Source: Bradyrhizobium sp. 170 (GTDB lineage: Bacteria > Pseudomonadota > Alphaproteobacteria > Rhizobiales > Xanthobacteraceae). Taken from it: a DNA stretch of 64,000 nt. Below the pieces are notes generated by a model. That model searched no databases. It was given only the letters and a program-made list of their open reading frames with translations, and had not been told where the DNA came from. Position numbers and translations under genes: made by a program. Numbering within the stretch: the stretch's first letter is position 1; each line of letters starts with the position of its first letter. Positions 28,498-37,051 of this stretch are shown one piece after another. The DNA is taken from the NCBI RefSeq assembly GCF_023101085.1, contig NZ_CP064703.1, forward strand, positions 4,340,001-4,404,000, read 5' to 3'.

Positions 28498-28761
28498 ATG
28501 CTCAACAAATTATCGCAGCCACCTGCGATAGCAGCCCTGGCATATGCCGTGTCTCCCGCCGACGCCGCGCGAGTCAAAGCGGCCTGCAGCGGCGACAACC
28601 TGAGCGAGACTGAAACGATGATCGAGAACATGGCGGACGGCGAAGGGAAGATCGTCGCGCAGAAGGAAATCGCGGCTGCGCAGGATGCGCTGCTGGGCGG
28701 CAAGGCGGGTGCCTGCGCGGCGCATCTAAGCAAGGCGATGCAAGCGAGTGCGGCGAAGTAG
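28498..28761 (+). CDS. Small hypothetical protein
   Basis: An 87-residue protein of unknown function. The first 25 residues are Ala-rich but lack a proper signal peptide; the rest (AACSGDNLSETETMIENMAD, then KEIAAAQDALLGGKAGACAA) is predicted helical with two cysteines and resembles small secreted Ala-rich proteins of Bradyrhizobium that normally begin with a Sec leader. The true start, or a decayed leader, may therefore lie upstream. No domain is recognised. Confidence 0.55.
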   Translation: MLNKLSQPPAIAALAYAVSPADAARVKAACSGDNLSETETMIENMADGEGKIVAQKEIAAAQDALLGGKAGACAAHLSKAMQASAAK

Positions 28762-28814
28762 AGCGGATGGCAAAGGGCCAGTCGACTTGAGATCGACCCT
28801 TTGAATTTTTCCGT

Positions 28815-29630
28815 TCAAGGCGCGCGCGAAAGCTGCGTGGCGAAGTGGCCTATGGTCTTCGCGTAAACTTCGCTCTTGTTCCACTCCTTGATCACAGCGA
28901 AATTGGCGCTGCCGGGCTCCCAATCCTTGCCCTTTTGCCAACCATGGCCGGCGAGGAAGTTCGCAGTCGAGGCCAGCACGTCCGGCGGGCTGCGCAGGAG
29001 ATCGCGGCGTCCATTACCGTCGAAATCGACTGCGAACTTGATGTAGGACGACGGCATGAACTGGGTCTGGCCGATTTCACCGGCCCATGCGCCGCGCAGT
29101 TCCTGAGGGGCTACATCGCCGCGCTCGACGATGCGAAGCGCGTCCATCAGTTCGGCCTTGAACATGTCGGTGCGGCGGCAATCATAGGCGAGTGTAGCCA
29201 GCGCGCGGATAGTCGGGAATTTTCCGATGTTGACGCCGTAATCGGTTTCCAGGCCCCAGATCGCCACCAGCACCTCGCCCGGTACGCCATAGGTCTGTTC
29301 GATGCGCCCGAGCACCGAGCCGTATTGCTTGAGCATGTTGGCGCCGCGTGCAAGCCGCGGCGGCACCATGCGGCCGGAAAACTCCTCGAAACTTTGCGTG
29401 AAGACCTTTTGCGACTGGTCGCGGGCCAGCACGCTCTTGTCCATGACGACACCGGTCAGGCCGGTCTGAATGGCGGACGCCGAAATCCCTTTGGCGGCGG
29501 CTTCCTTCTTGAAGTCCTCTAGCCAGGCTTCGAACGAGCCGGAACCGCAGGGAGCCGCGAACGAGGGCGCTGCGACTGTCAGCAGCAGTGCGCCAAGGGT
29601 CAACGCGCGGATGGAAAAGCGAGAGGTCAT
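28815..29630 (-). CDS. Lytic murein transglycosylase, MltB/SLT2 family
   Basis: A 271-residue periplasmic peptidoglycan lyase. The Sec signal peptide ends SFAAPCG. The catalytic Glu is Glu128 in AIWGLETDYGVNIGKFP, and GAWAGEIGQTQFMPSSYIKF with FDGNGRRDLL matches the family. The Cys after the leader does not sit in a clear lipobox. The C-terminal peptidoglycan-binding domain seen in some relatives is absent, so this is the short, stand-alone form. Confidence 0.95.
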   Translation of the reverse strand: MTSRFSIRALTLGALLLTVAAPSFAAPCGSGSFEAWLEDFKKEAAAKGISASAIQTGLTGVVMDKSVLARDQSQKVFTQSFEEFSGRMVPPRLARGANMLKQYGSVLGRIEQTYGVPGEVLVAIWGLETDYGVNIGKFPTIRALATLAYDCRRTDMFKAELMDALRIVERGDVAPQELRGAWAGEIGQTQFMPSSYIKFAVDFDGNGRRDLLRSPPDVLASTANFLAGHGWQKGKDWEPGSANFAVIKEWNKSEVYAKTIGHFATQLSRAP

Positions 29631-29861
29631 CGTGTCGTTCGCTCCAAGGTCGATTCGCCATCGACGTTAGTGTCGAAACCACACCGAATGTTCGAAGCAA
29701 GAGCGGCCAAAACAAGGCTTCTCATCAAGGCTTCGAATGCATTGCTGTCCGGACGGTCAATTCATCGTTAACCTGCCATCCAGGCATTGCCGCGCGTTGC
29801 GAATGGCGAACCGCCGGTCAGGTATCGACCGACGGTCTTATCGAATCGAGTTCCCTGCACC

Positions 29862-30773
29862 TTACGCGTTATCCTTGCGCCGCCAGGGGAACAGGTTGGC
29901 CGGGAAATCGGCCGCAGGCCTACGCTCGCGCGGCGGCCGAGGCGGAAGCGGCTGCGGGTTGAGTTCCGGCTCGATCGTCTCCCGATAGAGATGCCAGGTG
30001 GCGTGCCCAAGCAGGGGAATGACGACGGCGAGGCCGAGGAAGGCCGGCAACGATCCCGCCACCAGGAGCATCGCGACGATCAATCCCCAGGCCGCCATCG
30101 GCGCGGGATTTCGTGCAACCGCGCGCAGCGAGGTCACCATCGCATCGCCGGCGCCGGCATGACGGTCGAGCATCAGCGGGAACGACACCACGCTGATGCA
30201 TAGCGCGACGAGGGCAAACAGGAAGCCGACACCGCAGCCGACCACGATCAGCCACCAACCTTGCGGCGTCGTCAGCACGCGTTCGGCGAAATCGGAAACG
30301 CCGGTCACGCCTGCATAGCCGAACGCGGCGATGTAGATCGCCTGCGCGGTAGCCACCCACGTCACGAACAGCGCGAGCAACAGCACGCCGAGCCCGAGCA
30401 TCGCGCCGAACGATGGCGAGCGCACGACCTCGATCGCGTCCCAGGCGGTTGCCGGTTCGCCGTGTTCGCGACGGCGGCTCATTTCGTAGAGGCCGAGCGC
30501 AGCAAACGGGCCGAGCAGGGCAAAGCCGGCGGCGAGCGGAAACAGCAGCGGCAGCACCGAATAGCCGTGCACGGCGCGCGCCAGCATCAATCCGAGTACG
30601 GGATAGATGATGCACAGGATGATGGCGTGGCTTGGCACGGCTTTGAAGTCTTCCCAGCCGCGCTGCAAGGCCCGATGGAGTTCCGATAGGCCTATGGTTC
30701 GGATAACCGGCGCGGCGGCGGTCTCTGGTCCGCTCTGCGCGATCGATGTGACATTGCCGTGAGATGTCGCCAT
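29862..30773 (-). CDS. DUF2189 membrane protein
   Basis: A 303-residue inner-membrane protein with about six hydrophobic segments (for example AIILCIIYPVLGLMLARAVH and LGLGVLLLALFVTWVATAQA). The GWEDFKAVPSHAI entry and LFPLAAGFALLGPFAALGLY are typical of DUF2189, often annotated as cytochrome c oxidase subunit I-like without evidence. The Pro/Arg-rich tail is cytoplasmic. The start at 30773 has GGGAGA upstream. Function unknown. Confidence 0.88.
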   Translation of the reverse strand: MATSHGNVTSIAQSGPETAAAPVIRTIGLSELHRALQRGWEDFKAVPSHAIILCIIYPVLGLMLARAVHGYSVLPLLFPLAAGFALLGPFAALGLYEMSRRREHGEPATAWDAIEVVRSPSFGAMLGLGVLLLALFVTWVATAQAIYIAAFGYAGVTGVSDFAERVLTTPQGWWLIVVGCGVGFLFALVALCISVVSFPLMLDRHAGAGDAMVTSLRAVARNPAPMAAWGLIVAMLLVAGSLPAFLGLAVVIPLLGHATWHLYRETIEPELNPQPLPPRPPRERRPAADFPANLFPWRRKDNA

Positions 30774-31067
30774 GGTCGCTGTCTCCCTCGCGGTCGCATT
30801 GTGCGCCAACCGAAAGACGCAAACGCGCCGTTTCATAAAATGATCACGATCAGGCCAGACGCGAAACTGGCCATGTCGCGAACTGAGCCAACAGCGTAGT
30901 CCCAAACAGTGACAAACGCACTCACGCTTAGGTGAATGTTACATTGGCAAGTCACGTCGGGGTGGTTAAACTCATGAATGATCCCGGCGTGGCGCTGCCG
31001 GTCAAACAGTGCCGCTCAAGACTCACCATCTTCAAGTCACCCAGCTACAAGTTATTGGGAGCGAACG

Positions 31068-31460
31068 ATGAGCATTTTCGGAAAAATCATGGGCGCAATC
31101 TTCGGCACCAAGGCGGACGCCGCGCAGGCCGGCGGCGGAGCGGCTGCGGGCGGTGGAGCGGCCGCGGGGACGTCCGGCGGATCGGCGGCACCGGCGGCCG
31201 CGACTGTCGACGTCGCGCCGATCCTGGACAAGGCAGTCGCCGCCAAGGGTGAGAAGCTGGCGTGGCGCACCTCGATCGTCGACTTGATGAAGGCGCTCGA
31301 CATCGATTCCAGCTTCGCCGCACGCAAGGAGCTCGCGAAGGAACTCGGCTACACCGGCGACAGCAACGATTCCGCCAGCATGAACATCTGGCTGCACAAG
31401 CAGGTCATGACGAAGCTGGCCGCCAATGGCGGCAAGCTGCCGCCTGATATCAAGCACTGA
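31068..31460 (+). CDS. DUF3597 protein
   Basis: A 130-residue protein. MSIFGKIMGAIFG at the start, a Gly/Ala-rich linker (about residues 20-50), then a conserved C-terminal domain with WRTSIVDLMKALDIDSSFAA and ELGYTGDSNDSASMNIWLHK, the DUF3597 pattern. The fold is LysM-like in family descriptions; the role is unknown. GGGAGC precedes the ATG at 31068 and a strong terminator follows the stop, so it forms a single-gene unit. Confidence 0.88.
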   Translation: MSIFGKIMGAIFGTKADAAQAGGGAAAGGGAAAGTSGGSAAPAAATVDVAPILDKAVAAKGEKLAWRTSIVDLMKALDIDSSFAARKELAKELGYTGDSNDSASMNIWLHKQVMTKLAANGGKLPPDIKH

Positions 31461-31483
31461 CGCTTCGCCCGGTTCACACATAC

Positions 31484-31516
31484 GAAGGCCCGCGGCGACG
31501 CGGGCCTTCTTTTTTT
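31484..31516 (+). terminator. Strong rho-independent terminator after the DUF3597 gene
   Basis: A 10-bp stem GAAGGCCCGC / GCGGGCCTTC around GGCGAC, followed directly by seven T residues. Confidence 0.92.
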
Positions 31517-31619
31517 GGTGCGATTGCAATGCAACAACGCACAAACGGTATCCACTTCGTGGAGAAAACGCTGTAGATGCTGGCGGGACAAGAAGGCTCG
31601 CAGAACAAGGAGGACGCCA

Positions 31620-32411
31620 ATGAGCAATGTCGATCGCAGGACCATCCTGGCAACGGGCGCGCTTGCGCTGGCCGGTACGGCCGTGCAAGACAGCACGGCC
31701 GCAGCGCAGGCCGGCCCGAAATCGATTTTTCCGGTTGGCACGACGACCATCCCGATCGTGGGTGAGACCGATGTGTTTCCGGTGCGGCGGATCTATTGCA
31801 TCGGGCGAAACTATGCCGCGCATGCGCGCGAAATGGGTTCGGACCCCAATCGCGAGCCGCCGTTCTTTTTCCAGAAGCCGACCGACGCGATCCAGAATAT
31901 CGCGATCGGGAGTGTCGGCGATCATCCCTATCCCTCGCTTACCAAGAACTATCATTACGAGGTCGAACTGGTGGCGGCGCTGAAATCGGGCGGCACCAAT
32001 ATTCCGGCGGAGAAGGCGCTCGACCACGTTTACGGCTATGCGCTCGGCCTCGACATGACCCGGCGCGATCTGCAGCGCGCTATGGGCGACGAGAAGAAGC
32101 CATGGGAAATCGGCAAGAGCTTTGATCGCTCGGCCGTACTCGGGCCGATTCATCCCGCAACCAAGATCGGACATTTCACCAAGGGCGCGATCTCGCTGGC
32201 GGTGAATGGCACGGTCAAGCAGAACTCCGATCTGCGAAACATGATCTGGAACGTGGCGGAGCAGATCGCCAAGCTTTCGGAAGCGTTCGAACTAAAGGCC
32301 GGCGACATCATCTATTCGGGCACGCCGGAAAATGTCGGCCCGGTCGTGAAGGGCGACGTGCTGCTGTGCAAGCTCGAAGGCTTGCCGGATATGTCGATAC
32401 GGATCGTTTGA
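31620..32411 (+). CDS. Fumarylacetoacetate hydrolase-family protein with a twin-arginine leader
   Basis: A 263-residue FAH-superfamily hydrolase or isomerase. The catalytic domain is intact: IYCIGRNYAAHAREMG, FFFQKPTDAI, the metal-binding glutamates in YHYEVELVAALK, and GDIIYSGTPENVGPV. Unusually it is preceded by NVDRRTILATGALALAG and an Ala-rich stretch, which reads as a Tat leader. The ATG at 31620 has AAGGAGG at proper distance, so the leader is truly translated. Most FAH proteins are cytoplasmic aromatic or sugar-acid catabolic enzymes; a periplasmic form is uncommon. The substrate is unknown. Confidence 0.88.
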   Translation: MSNVDRRTILATGALALAGTAVQDSTAAAQAGPKSIFPVGTTTIPIVGETDVFPVRRIYCIGRNYAAHAREMGSDPNREPPFFFQKPTDAIQNIAIGSVGDHPYPSLTKNYHYEVELVAALKSGGTNIPAEKALDHVYGYALGLDMTRRDLQRAMGDEKKPWEIGKSFDRSAVLGPIHPATKIGHFTKGAISLAVNGTVKQNSDLRNMIWNVAEQIAKLSEAFELKAGDIIYSGTPENVGPVVKGDVLLCKLEGLPDMSIRIV

Positions 32412-32430
32412 GTGTACCACACCCACCGCC

Positions 32431-32562
32431 GTCGCCCCCGCGAAAGCAGGGGCCCATAGCCACGGAAGGCAATGATAGGCAAGAGTATCGCCCATCTTGT
32501 CTTCGATCGAGCACAACAATTGACCACACGGAGTATGGGTCCCTGCGTTCGCAGGGACGACA
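32431..32562. repeat. Dispersed palindromic repeat, family B variant
   Basis: Arms GTCGCCCCCGCGAAAGCAGG and CCCTGCGTTCGCAGGGACGAC with GGGCCCATA and GTATGGGTCCC inside. It separates the converging FAH-family and GNAT genes. Confidence 0.85.
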
Positions 32563-32583
32563 GCGATTTGCGAGTACCCTAGC

Positions 32584-32856
32584 TCACCCCATCAGGTCGG
32601 CAAATTCCGGATTTCTGCGCAGATAATCCACGACGAAGCCGCAGCCGGCGATGACCTTGCGGCCGTCGGCGCGGATCAGGTCGAGCGCGCCCCTGACCAG
32701 TTCGGAAGCGATGCCGCGGCCACGCAGCGCGCGGGGCGTTTCGGTATGGGTGATGATGACCGCCGCGGGCGTGATGCGATAGTTGGCAAACGCCACAGCG
32801 CCGTCGACGTCGAGTTCGAATCGGTTTTGAGTCTTGTTGTCGCGGACGGCGGCCAT
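32584..32856 (-). CDS. YidJ-type GNAT N-acetyltransferase
   Basis: A 90-residue minimal acetyltransferase of the COG2388 type. The pattern FELDVDGAVAFANYRI, then ITHTETPRALRGRGIASELV with the acetyl-CoA loop RGRGIA, and CGFVVDYLRRNPEFADL at the C-terminus is typical. These small GNAT proteins are cytoplasmic and their substrates are unknown. The gene stands alone and is divergent from the TPR gene. Confidence 0.93.
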   Translation of the reverse strand: MAAVRDNKTQNRFELDVDGAVAFANYRITPAAVIITHTETPRALRGRGIASELVRGALDLIRADGRKVIAGCGFVVDYLRRNPEFADLMG

Positions 32857-32957
32857 GCAGCGATTCCCGGATGATTCACCCTTTCATTTAGGGACATGAA
32901 CCCGACGATGCAAACCGCCGACGAAGGGGGAACTGGCTCGCCGGGGGATTGGCCGAT

Positions 32958-33902
32958 ATGCGTGTTTTGACCTGCCTCACCGCTGCATTGCTGGGTGCCG
33001 CGGCGATATCAGCGCAACCGCCCGCAGCGTCCGCCGAAGGCGACCCGAACTGGCAAACCTGCATCGCCGTGACCACGCCACCGGACGTGAAGGTGGCCGC
33101 TTGTGGCGCTGTCATCGAGGGCAAGCACGAGACCGGCAGCAGGCTCGCCGCCGCCTATTGTTTCCGCGGCCACGGCCTGACCGAGAAGCGCCAACTCGAC
33201 GCCGCGCTTGCCGACCTAAGCGAGTCGATCCGGCTCGATTCCACCTCGGCCTGCGCGCTGACCAACCGCGGTCGCGTCTACGCCTTCAAGCGCGATCTCG
33301 ATCGCGCGATGGCCGATTACAACGAAGCCATCAGCATTAACCCGGCGTTCGCGCTGGCCTGCAACAATCGCGGCGACGCCTGGGTCAACAAGGGCGACCT
33401 CGACCGCGCGATTGCCGATTTCAGCACCGCCATCGAGCACAATCCATCGCTTGCGATAGCCTATGGCAATCGTGGCTACGCTTATTACCGCAAGCGTGAC
33501 ATGGCCCGTGCGGTGGCGGATTATACCGTGGAGATCAAGCTCAGGCCCGACGTGCTGGCCTACATCAACCGCGGCAACGCCTATCGCGACAGCGAGCAAC
33601 TCGACCGTGCCGCAGCCGACTATGGCGAGGTGATCAAGCTGGCGCCGACGGACGCGCGCGGCTGGCGCAATCGCGGGATGATCAAACTGTTCCAGGGCGA
33701 CACCAGAGGCGGCCTGGCCGATTACGACAAGGCGCTGCAATACGATCCGGCCGACGCCTATTCCTGGAACAACCGTGGCCAGGTCAAGATGCGGTTCGGC
33801 GACAGAGCGGGCGCGATTGCCGATTTCCGCAAGGCGCTGGAGATCAGTCCTGGCTTGCGCACCGCGAGCGAGAGCCTGAAGCGGCTCGGTGCGGCGCAAT
33901 AG
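32958..33902 (+). CDS. Secreted tetratricopeptide-repeat protein
   Basis: A 314-residue periplasmic TPR protein. The signal peptide (MRVLTCLTAALLGAAAISAQ) ends near PAASAEG. Six or so TPR units follow with the usual Gly-Ala/Asn-Arg-Gly pattern, e.g. ALTNRGRVYAFKRDLDRAMA, ACNNRGDAWVNKGDLDRAIA and YSWNNRGQVKMRFGDRAGAI. TPRs mediate protein contacts; no enzymatic domain is present. The ATG at 32958 has a GGGGGA site; an in-frame TTG three codons earlier is less likely. Partners unknown. Confidence 0.92.
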   Translation: MRVLTCLTAALLGAAAISAQPPAASAEGDPNWQTCIAVTTPPDVKVAACGAVIEGKHETGSRLAAAYCFRGHGLTEKRQLDAALADLSESIRLDSTSACALTNRGRVYAFKRDLDRAMADYNEAISINPAFALACNNRGDAWVNKGDLDRAIADFSTAIEHNPSLAIAYGNRGYAYYRKRDMARAVADYTVEIKLRPDVLAYINRGNAYRDSEQLDRAAADYGEVIKLAPTDARGWRNRGMIKLFQGDTRGGLADYDKALQYDPADAYSWNNRGQVKMRFGDRAGAIADFRKALEISPGLRTASESLKRLGAAQ

Positions 33903-34062
33903 GCCGCAGACGATTTCCGTAGCCGGGGTCTTGCAACGGGTTGTGAGGTTCCTACGTCTTTCGGATGACATACGCCGCCGAAGCGGCCGGGTCTGGGTTC
34001 GATATCGACAAATGCTGTGATCGCGGCCGCCGACGTATGCCTCTTTTCAAGGGGAGGTGACA

Positions 34063-34464
34063 ATGTCGGGCTTTGGTTTCTTCAGCAAACATCGCACGTG
34101 GGAAGACTGGTTCGGCATGCTGCTTGGCGTGCTGATCGTGGTATCGCCGTGGTTTCCTTTCTCAAGCCATGACGTGATGGACTCCGAACGCAGCACCATG
34201 ATCCTCAACACGTTCGTGATCGGCATGCTGGTCTTCGGCCTGGCGCAGCTCGAATATGTCGCACTGCAGCGCTGGGAGGAGGCGGGCGAGATCGCGCTCG
34301 GCCTCTGGCTGATGGCCTCGCCGTTCGTCCTCGGCTATGCCGGCGATGACGTGCTTAGGGCCTGGCATGTTGCTCTCGGTGCGATCGTCGTCCTGCTCGG
34401 CGCGCTTCAGCTCTGGCAGGACTGGCGGTTGAGCGACCAGGAACTGGCCAACCATCCGCAGTAA
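34063..34464 (+). CDS. SPW-repeat membrane protein
   Basis: A 133-residue inner-membrane protein with four hydrophobic segments and two SPW-type motifs (VVSPWFPFS and ASPFVLGYA), each followed by an aliphatic helix. AGGGGAGGT lies 5 bp before the ATG at 34063. SPW proteins are membrane proteins of unknown function. It converges on the next gene through a shared terminator. Confidence 0.88.
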   Translation: MSGFGFFSKHRTWEDWFGMLLGVLIVVSPWFPFSSHDVMDSERSTMILNTFVIGMLVFGLAQLEYVALQRWEEAGEIALGLWLMASPFVLGYAGDDVLRAWHVALGAIVVLLGALQLWQDWRLSDQELANHPQ

Positions 34465-34470
34465 ATCCGG

Positions 34471-34503
34471 GAGGGCCCGCCGGCACGTGACCGGCGGGCC
34501 CTC
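34471..34503. terminator. Bidirectional hairpin between converging genes
   Basis: A perfect 13-bp inverted repeat, GAGGGCCCGCCGG and its complement around CACGTGA, placed 7 bp after the SPW gene and 15 bp after the converging DUF3828-like gene. T-runs are short. Confidence 0.8.
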
Positions 34504-34518
34504 GACCCTTTCCCTGGA

Positions 34519-35043
34519 CTAGTACTTGAATGAATCGATGAGCAGGGCGCGGACCGACCACGGACTGCCGTCGACGGCTCCCTTGATGTCGTCGATCTTC
34601 CATTGGCCGGCCTCGCGGACGAAATCGTAGCGGATGGTCTTGTCCGCTGCGTTGGCGCGCGAATCCCCTTGGTGATTTTCGATGGTGACCGCGATGGTCG
34701 CCTTGTCGGATTCCTGCTTCTCGGCAGCCACCTTGAACGACTTCACGTCGGGATCCTGCGAGTTGGTGACGGGATCGAAACCCACCGGCCCGCCGTCGCC
34801 CTTGCGCGTGCGGGCGTCCACCTTGGCCCAGAGCGCGACCAACGAATTCGACAGGTATTTTGTTCTGCTAGCCTTGGTCTGGATCACAAACGTGCCGCCG
34901 CCATCGCCCTTGCCCTTGGCTGCGCGGGTGTAGATGGCGGTCAGGATGCCGGCGGGGTCGTCGGCCGCGCCCGCATGGCGCGGCAGGATCGTGGCCAGCA
35001 GGGCGGCTGCGCCTGATAATATCAGCTTTCGACGGGTAACCAT
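34519..35043 (-). CDS. Exported DUF3828-like protein
   Basis: A 174-residue exported protein. The leader MVTRRKLILSGAAALLATIL has a twin-arginine start (TRRKLILSG) and an AGA/AD cleavage site, so Tat export is possible. The mature part with AIYTRAAKGKGDGGG and the C-terminal IRYDFVREAGQWKIDDIKGA resembles DUF3828 and NTF2-like secreted domains. Function unknown; no operon partner on the same strand. Confidence 0.75.
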   Translation of the reverse strand: MVTRRKLILSGAAALLATILPRHAGAADDPAGILTAIYTRAAKGKGDGGGTFVIQTKASRTKYLSNSLVALWAKVDARTRKGDGGPVGFDPVTNSQDPDVKSFKVAAEKQESDKATIAVTIENHQGDSRANAADKTIRYDFVREAGQWKIDDIKGAVDGSPWSVRALLIDSFKY

Positions 35044-35131
35044 GGTGACCCCTAAATCGTTTGAGCGTGCTTATGGACGGGAAGGCGGGGTTGGCTATGG
35101 TGATGCCCGCAACGCTTGCCGGGAGATTAGC

Positions 35132-35260
35132 ATGGCCAATGAAAAGGGCCCCAACATCAAGAAGAAGCAGAAATGCAAGAATTGCGAGGGCAAGGGCCTG
35201 CTGAAGAAGGGCGACAAGGTCGTAAAATGCCAGCGCTGCAAGGGGACCGGCGTGCGGTGA
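35132..35260 (+). CDS. Small CxxCxGxG zinc-binding-like protein
   Basis: A 42-residue basic protein with two CxxCxGxG units, CKNCEGKG and CQRCKGTG, separated by LLKKGDKVVK. These are the repeats of the DnaJ zinc-finger; four cysteines could bind one zinc. GGGAG lies 8 bp before the ATG. It could be a tiny chaperone accessory or RNA-binding factor; nothing nearby shows which. It is divergent from the DUF3828-like gene and precedes the acyl-CoA synthetase gene. Confidence 0.8.
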   Translation: MANEKGPNIKKKQKCKNCEGKGLLKKGDKVVKCQRCKGTGVR

Positions 35261-35413
35261 ATGCCGCCCAGCCGCCGCGACGCGTGGCCCGCGGTCGCTG
35301 TGGATGACCCGTCGCGCGCTGGCAGACGCAAGGCTTTCTGCTACGAAGCTTTCTGCTATCGTTGCGACGAGGTGTTCCATGTCTGTTTTTCGAAGCGTGA
35401 TGGTTGATTCCCT

Positions 35414-37051
35414 GTGGCTGAAACCGTGACTATTCCCACCCCGCGCGGAGGCCTGGCGCGGATGTCGCGCCGGGTGATGAATCTGGCGCATATGCTGACC
35501 CAGAATGCCCGCCGCCACGGCGGCCGTACGGGTTTCCTCTGGGGCGACAAATCCTGGACCTGGCGCGAGATCGACGGCCACGTCTCCGCGCTGGCGGCGG
35601 GCCTCGCCGAGCGCGGAATCGTCAAGGGCGACCGCGTCCTGGTCCATTCCAAAAATTGCGACGAGATGTTCTGGTCGATGTTCGCGGCGTTTCGGCTCGG
35701 CGCGGTCTGGGTGCCGACCAATTTCCGCCTGATGCCCGACGAGGTCGCCTATCTCGCCACCGCCTCCGGCGCGAAGGCGTTTTTGTGCCATGGCGATTTC
35801 CCCGAACACGCCAAGGCGGCCGCCAATCCGGGGCTGGAATTCATCTGGCGGATCGGCGACGGCGGGTTTGGCGAAAAATCCGTGGGCGAGGTGATCGCCG
35901 AACATGCGGGCGCCAAGGTCGATAACGCCGCGGTCGACTATGACGATCCTTGCTGGTTCTTCTTCACCTCGGGCACCACCGGCCGCTCCAAGGCGGCGGT
36001 GCTCACCCACGGCCAGATGGCCTTTGTGGTGACAAATCATCTCGCCGACTTGATGCCGGGCACGACGGAGACCGATGCCTCGCTGGTGGTCGCGCCGCTG
36101 TCGCATGGCGCCGGTGTGCACCAACTCGTGCAGGCGGCGCGCGGTGTGCCGACCATCCTGCTGCCGTCGGAGAAATTCGATATCGCCGAAGCGTTCCGGC
36201 TGATCGAGGCGCACCGCGTCAGCAACATTTTTACCGTGCCGACCATTTTGAAGATGATGGTCGAGCATCCCGCGGTTGATAGATTCGATCATTCCTCGCT
36301 GCGCTTCGTGATCTATGCCGGTGCGCCGATGTATCGCGAGGACCAGAAGGCGGCGCTGAACAAGCTCGGCCCGGTGCTGGTGCAGTATTTCGGACTCGGC
36401 GAGGTCACCGGCAACATCACGGTGATGCCGGCCAGTCTGCACGATCCCGAGGACGGCCCGCAGGCCCGCATCGGCACCTGCGGTTTCGAGCGCACTGGCA
36501 TGCAGGTCTCGATCCAGGGCGACGACGGGCGGGAGCTTAAAGCCTTCGAGACCGGCGAGATCTGCGTGATCGGTCCCGCCGTGTTCGCCGGCTATTACGA
36601 CAACCCCGAGGCCAACGCGAAGGCGTTTCGCGACGGCTGGTTTCGTACCGGCGATCTCGGCCACATGGACGAGGAAGGGTTCGTCTATATCACCGGCCGC
36701 GCCTCGGACATGTATATCTCCGGCGGCTCCAACATCTATCCGCGCGAGGTCGAGGAGAAGATTCTCACGCACCCGGCGATCGGCGAGGTCGCCGTCCTCG
36801 GCGTGCCCGACCCGTTCTGGGGCGAGGTGGGCGTCGCCGTCTGCGTCGCGCGCGAGGGCGCGGCCGCCGTGAGCGAAGCGGAACTCGCCGCATTCCTGGC
36901 GCCGAAGGTGCCGCGTTACAAGATGCCGAAGCGCTTCTTCTTCTGGGAGGCGTTGCCGAAGTCCGGCTACGGCAAGATTCCGAAGCGGTTGGTCCGCGAT
37001 GAACTCGAGGCGCGAGGGTTGCTTGAACTTGTCTCCAAGACGGATAGCTGA
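35414..37051 (+). CDS. AMP-forming acyl-CoA synthetase
   Basis: A 545-residue adenylating ligase that couples a fatty or aromatic acid to CoA through an acyl-AMP. The P-loop-like AMP motif FFTSGTTGRSKAAVLTHGQM is near residue 185. QYFGLGEVTGNITVMPASLH, GWFRTGDLGHMDEEGFVYIT and the closing PKSGYGKIPKRLV with the catalytic Lys near 520 make the enzyme complete. The GTG at 35414 is the start used here. It overlaps the next gene by 53 bp. Chain-length specificity cannot be read directly; nothing else in the operon is a classic beta-oxidation gene. Confidence 0.95.
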   Translation: MAETVTIPTPRGGLARMSRRVMNLAHMLTQNARRHGGRTGFLWGDKSWTWREIDGHVSALAAGLAERGIVKGDRVLVHSKNCDEMFWSMFAAFRLGAVWVPTNFRLMPDEVAYLATASGAKAFLCHGDFPEHAKAAANPGLEFIWRIGDGGFGEKSVGEVIAEHAGAKVDNAAVDYDDPCWFFFTSGTTGRSKAAVLTHGQMAFVVTNHLADLMPGTTETDASLVVAPLSHGAGVHQLVQAARGVPTILLPSEKFDIAEAFRLIEAHRVSNIFTVPTILKMMVEHPAVDRFDHSSLRFVIYAGAPMYREDQKAALNKLGPVLVQYFGLGEVTGNITVMPASLHDPEDGPQARIGTCGFERTGMQVSIQGDDGRELKAFETGEICVIGPAVFAGYYDNPEANAKAFRDGWFRTGDLGHMDEEGFVYITGRASDMYISGGSNIYPREVEEKILTHPAIGEVAVLGVPDPFWGEVGVAVCVAREGAAAVSEAELAAFLAPKVPRYKMPKRFFFWEALPKSGYGKIPKRLVRDELEARGLLELVSKTDS

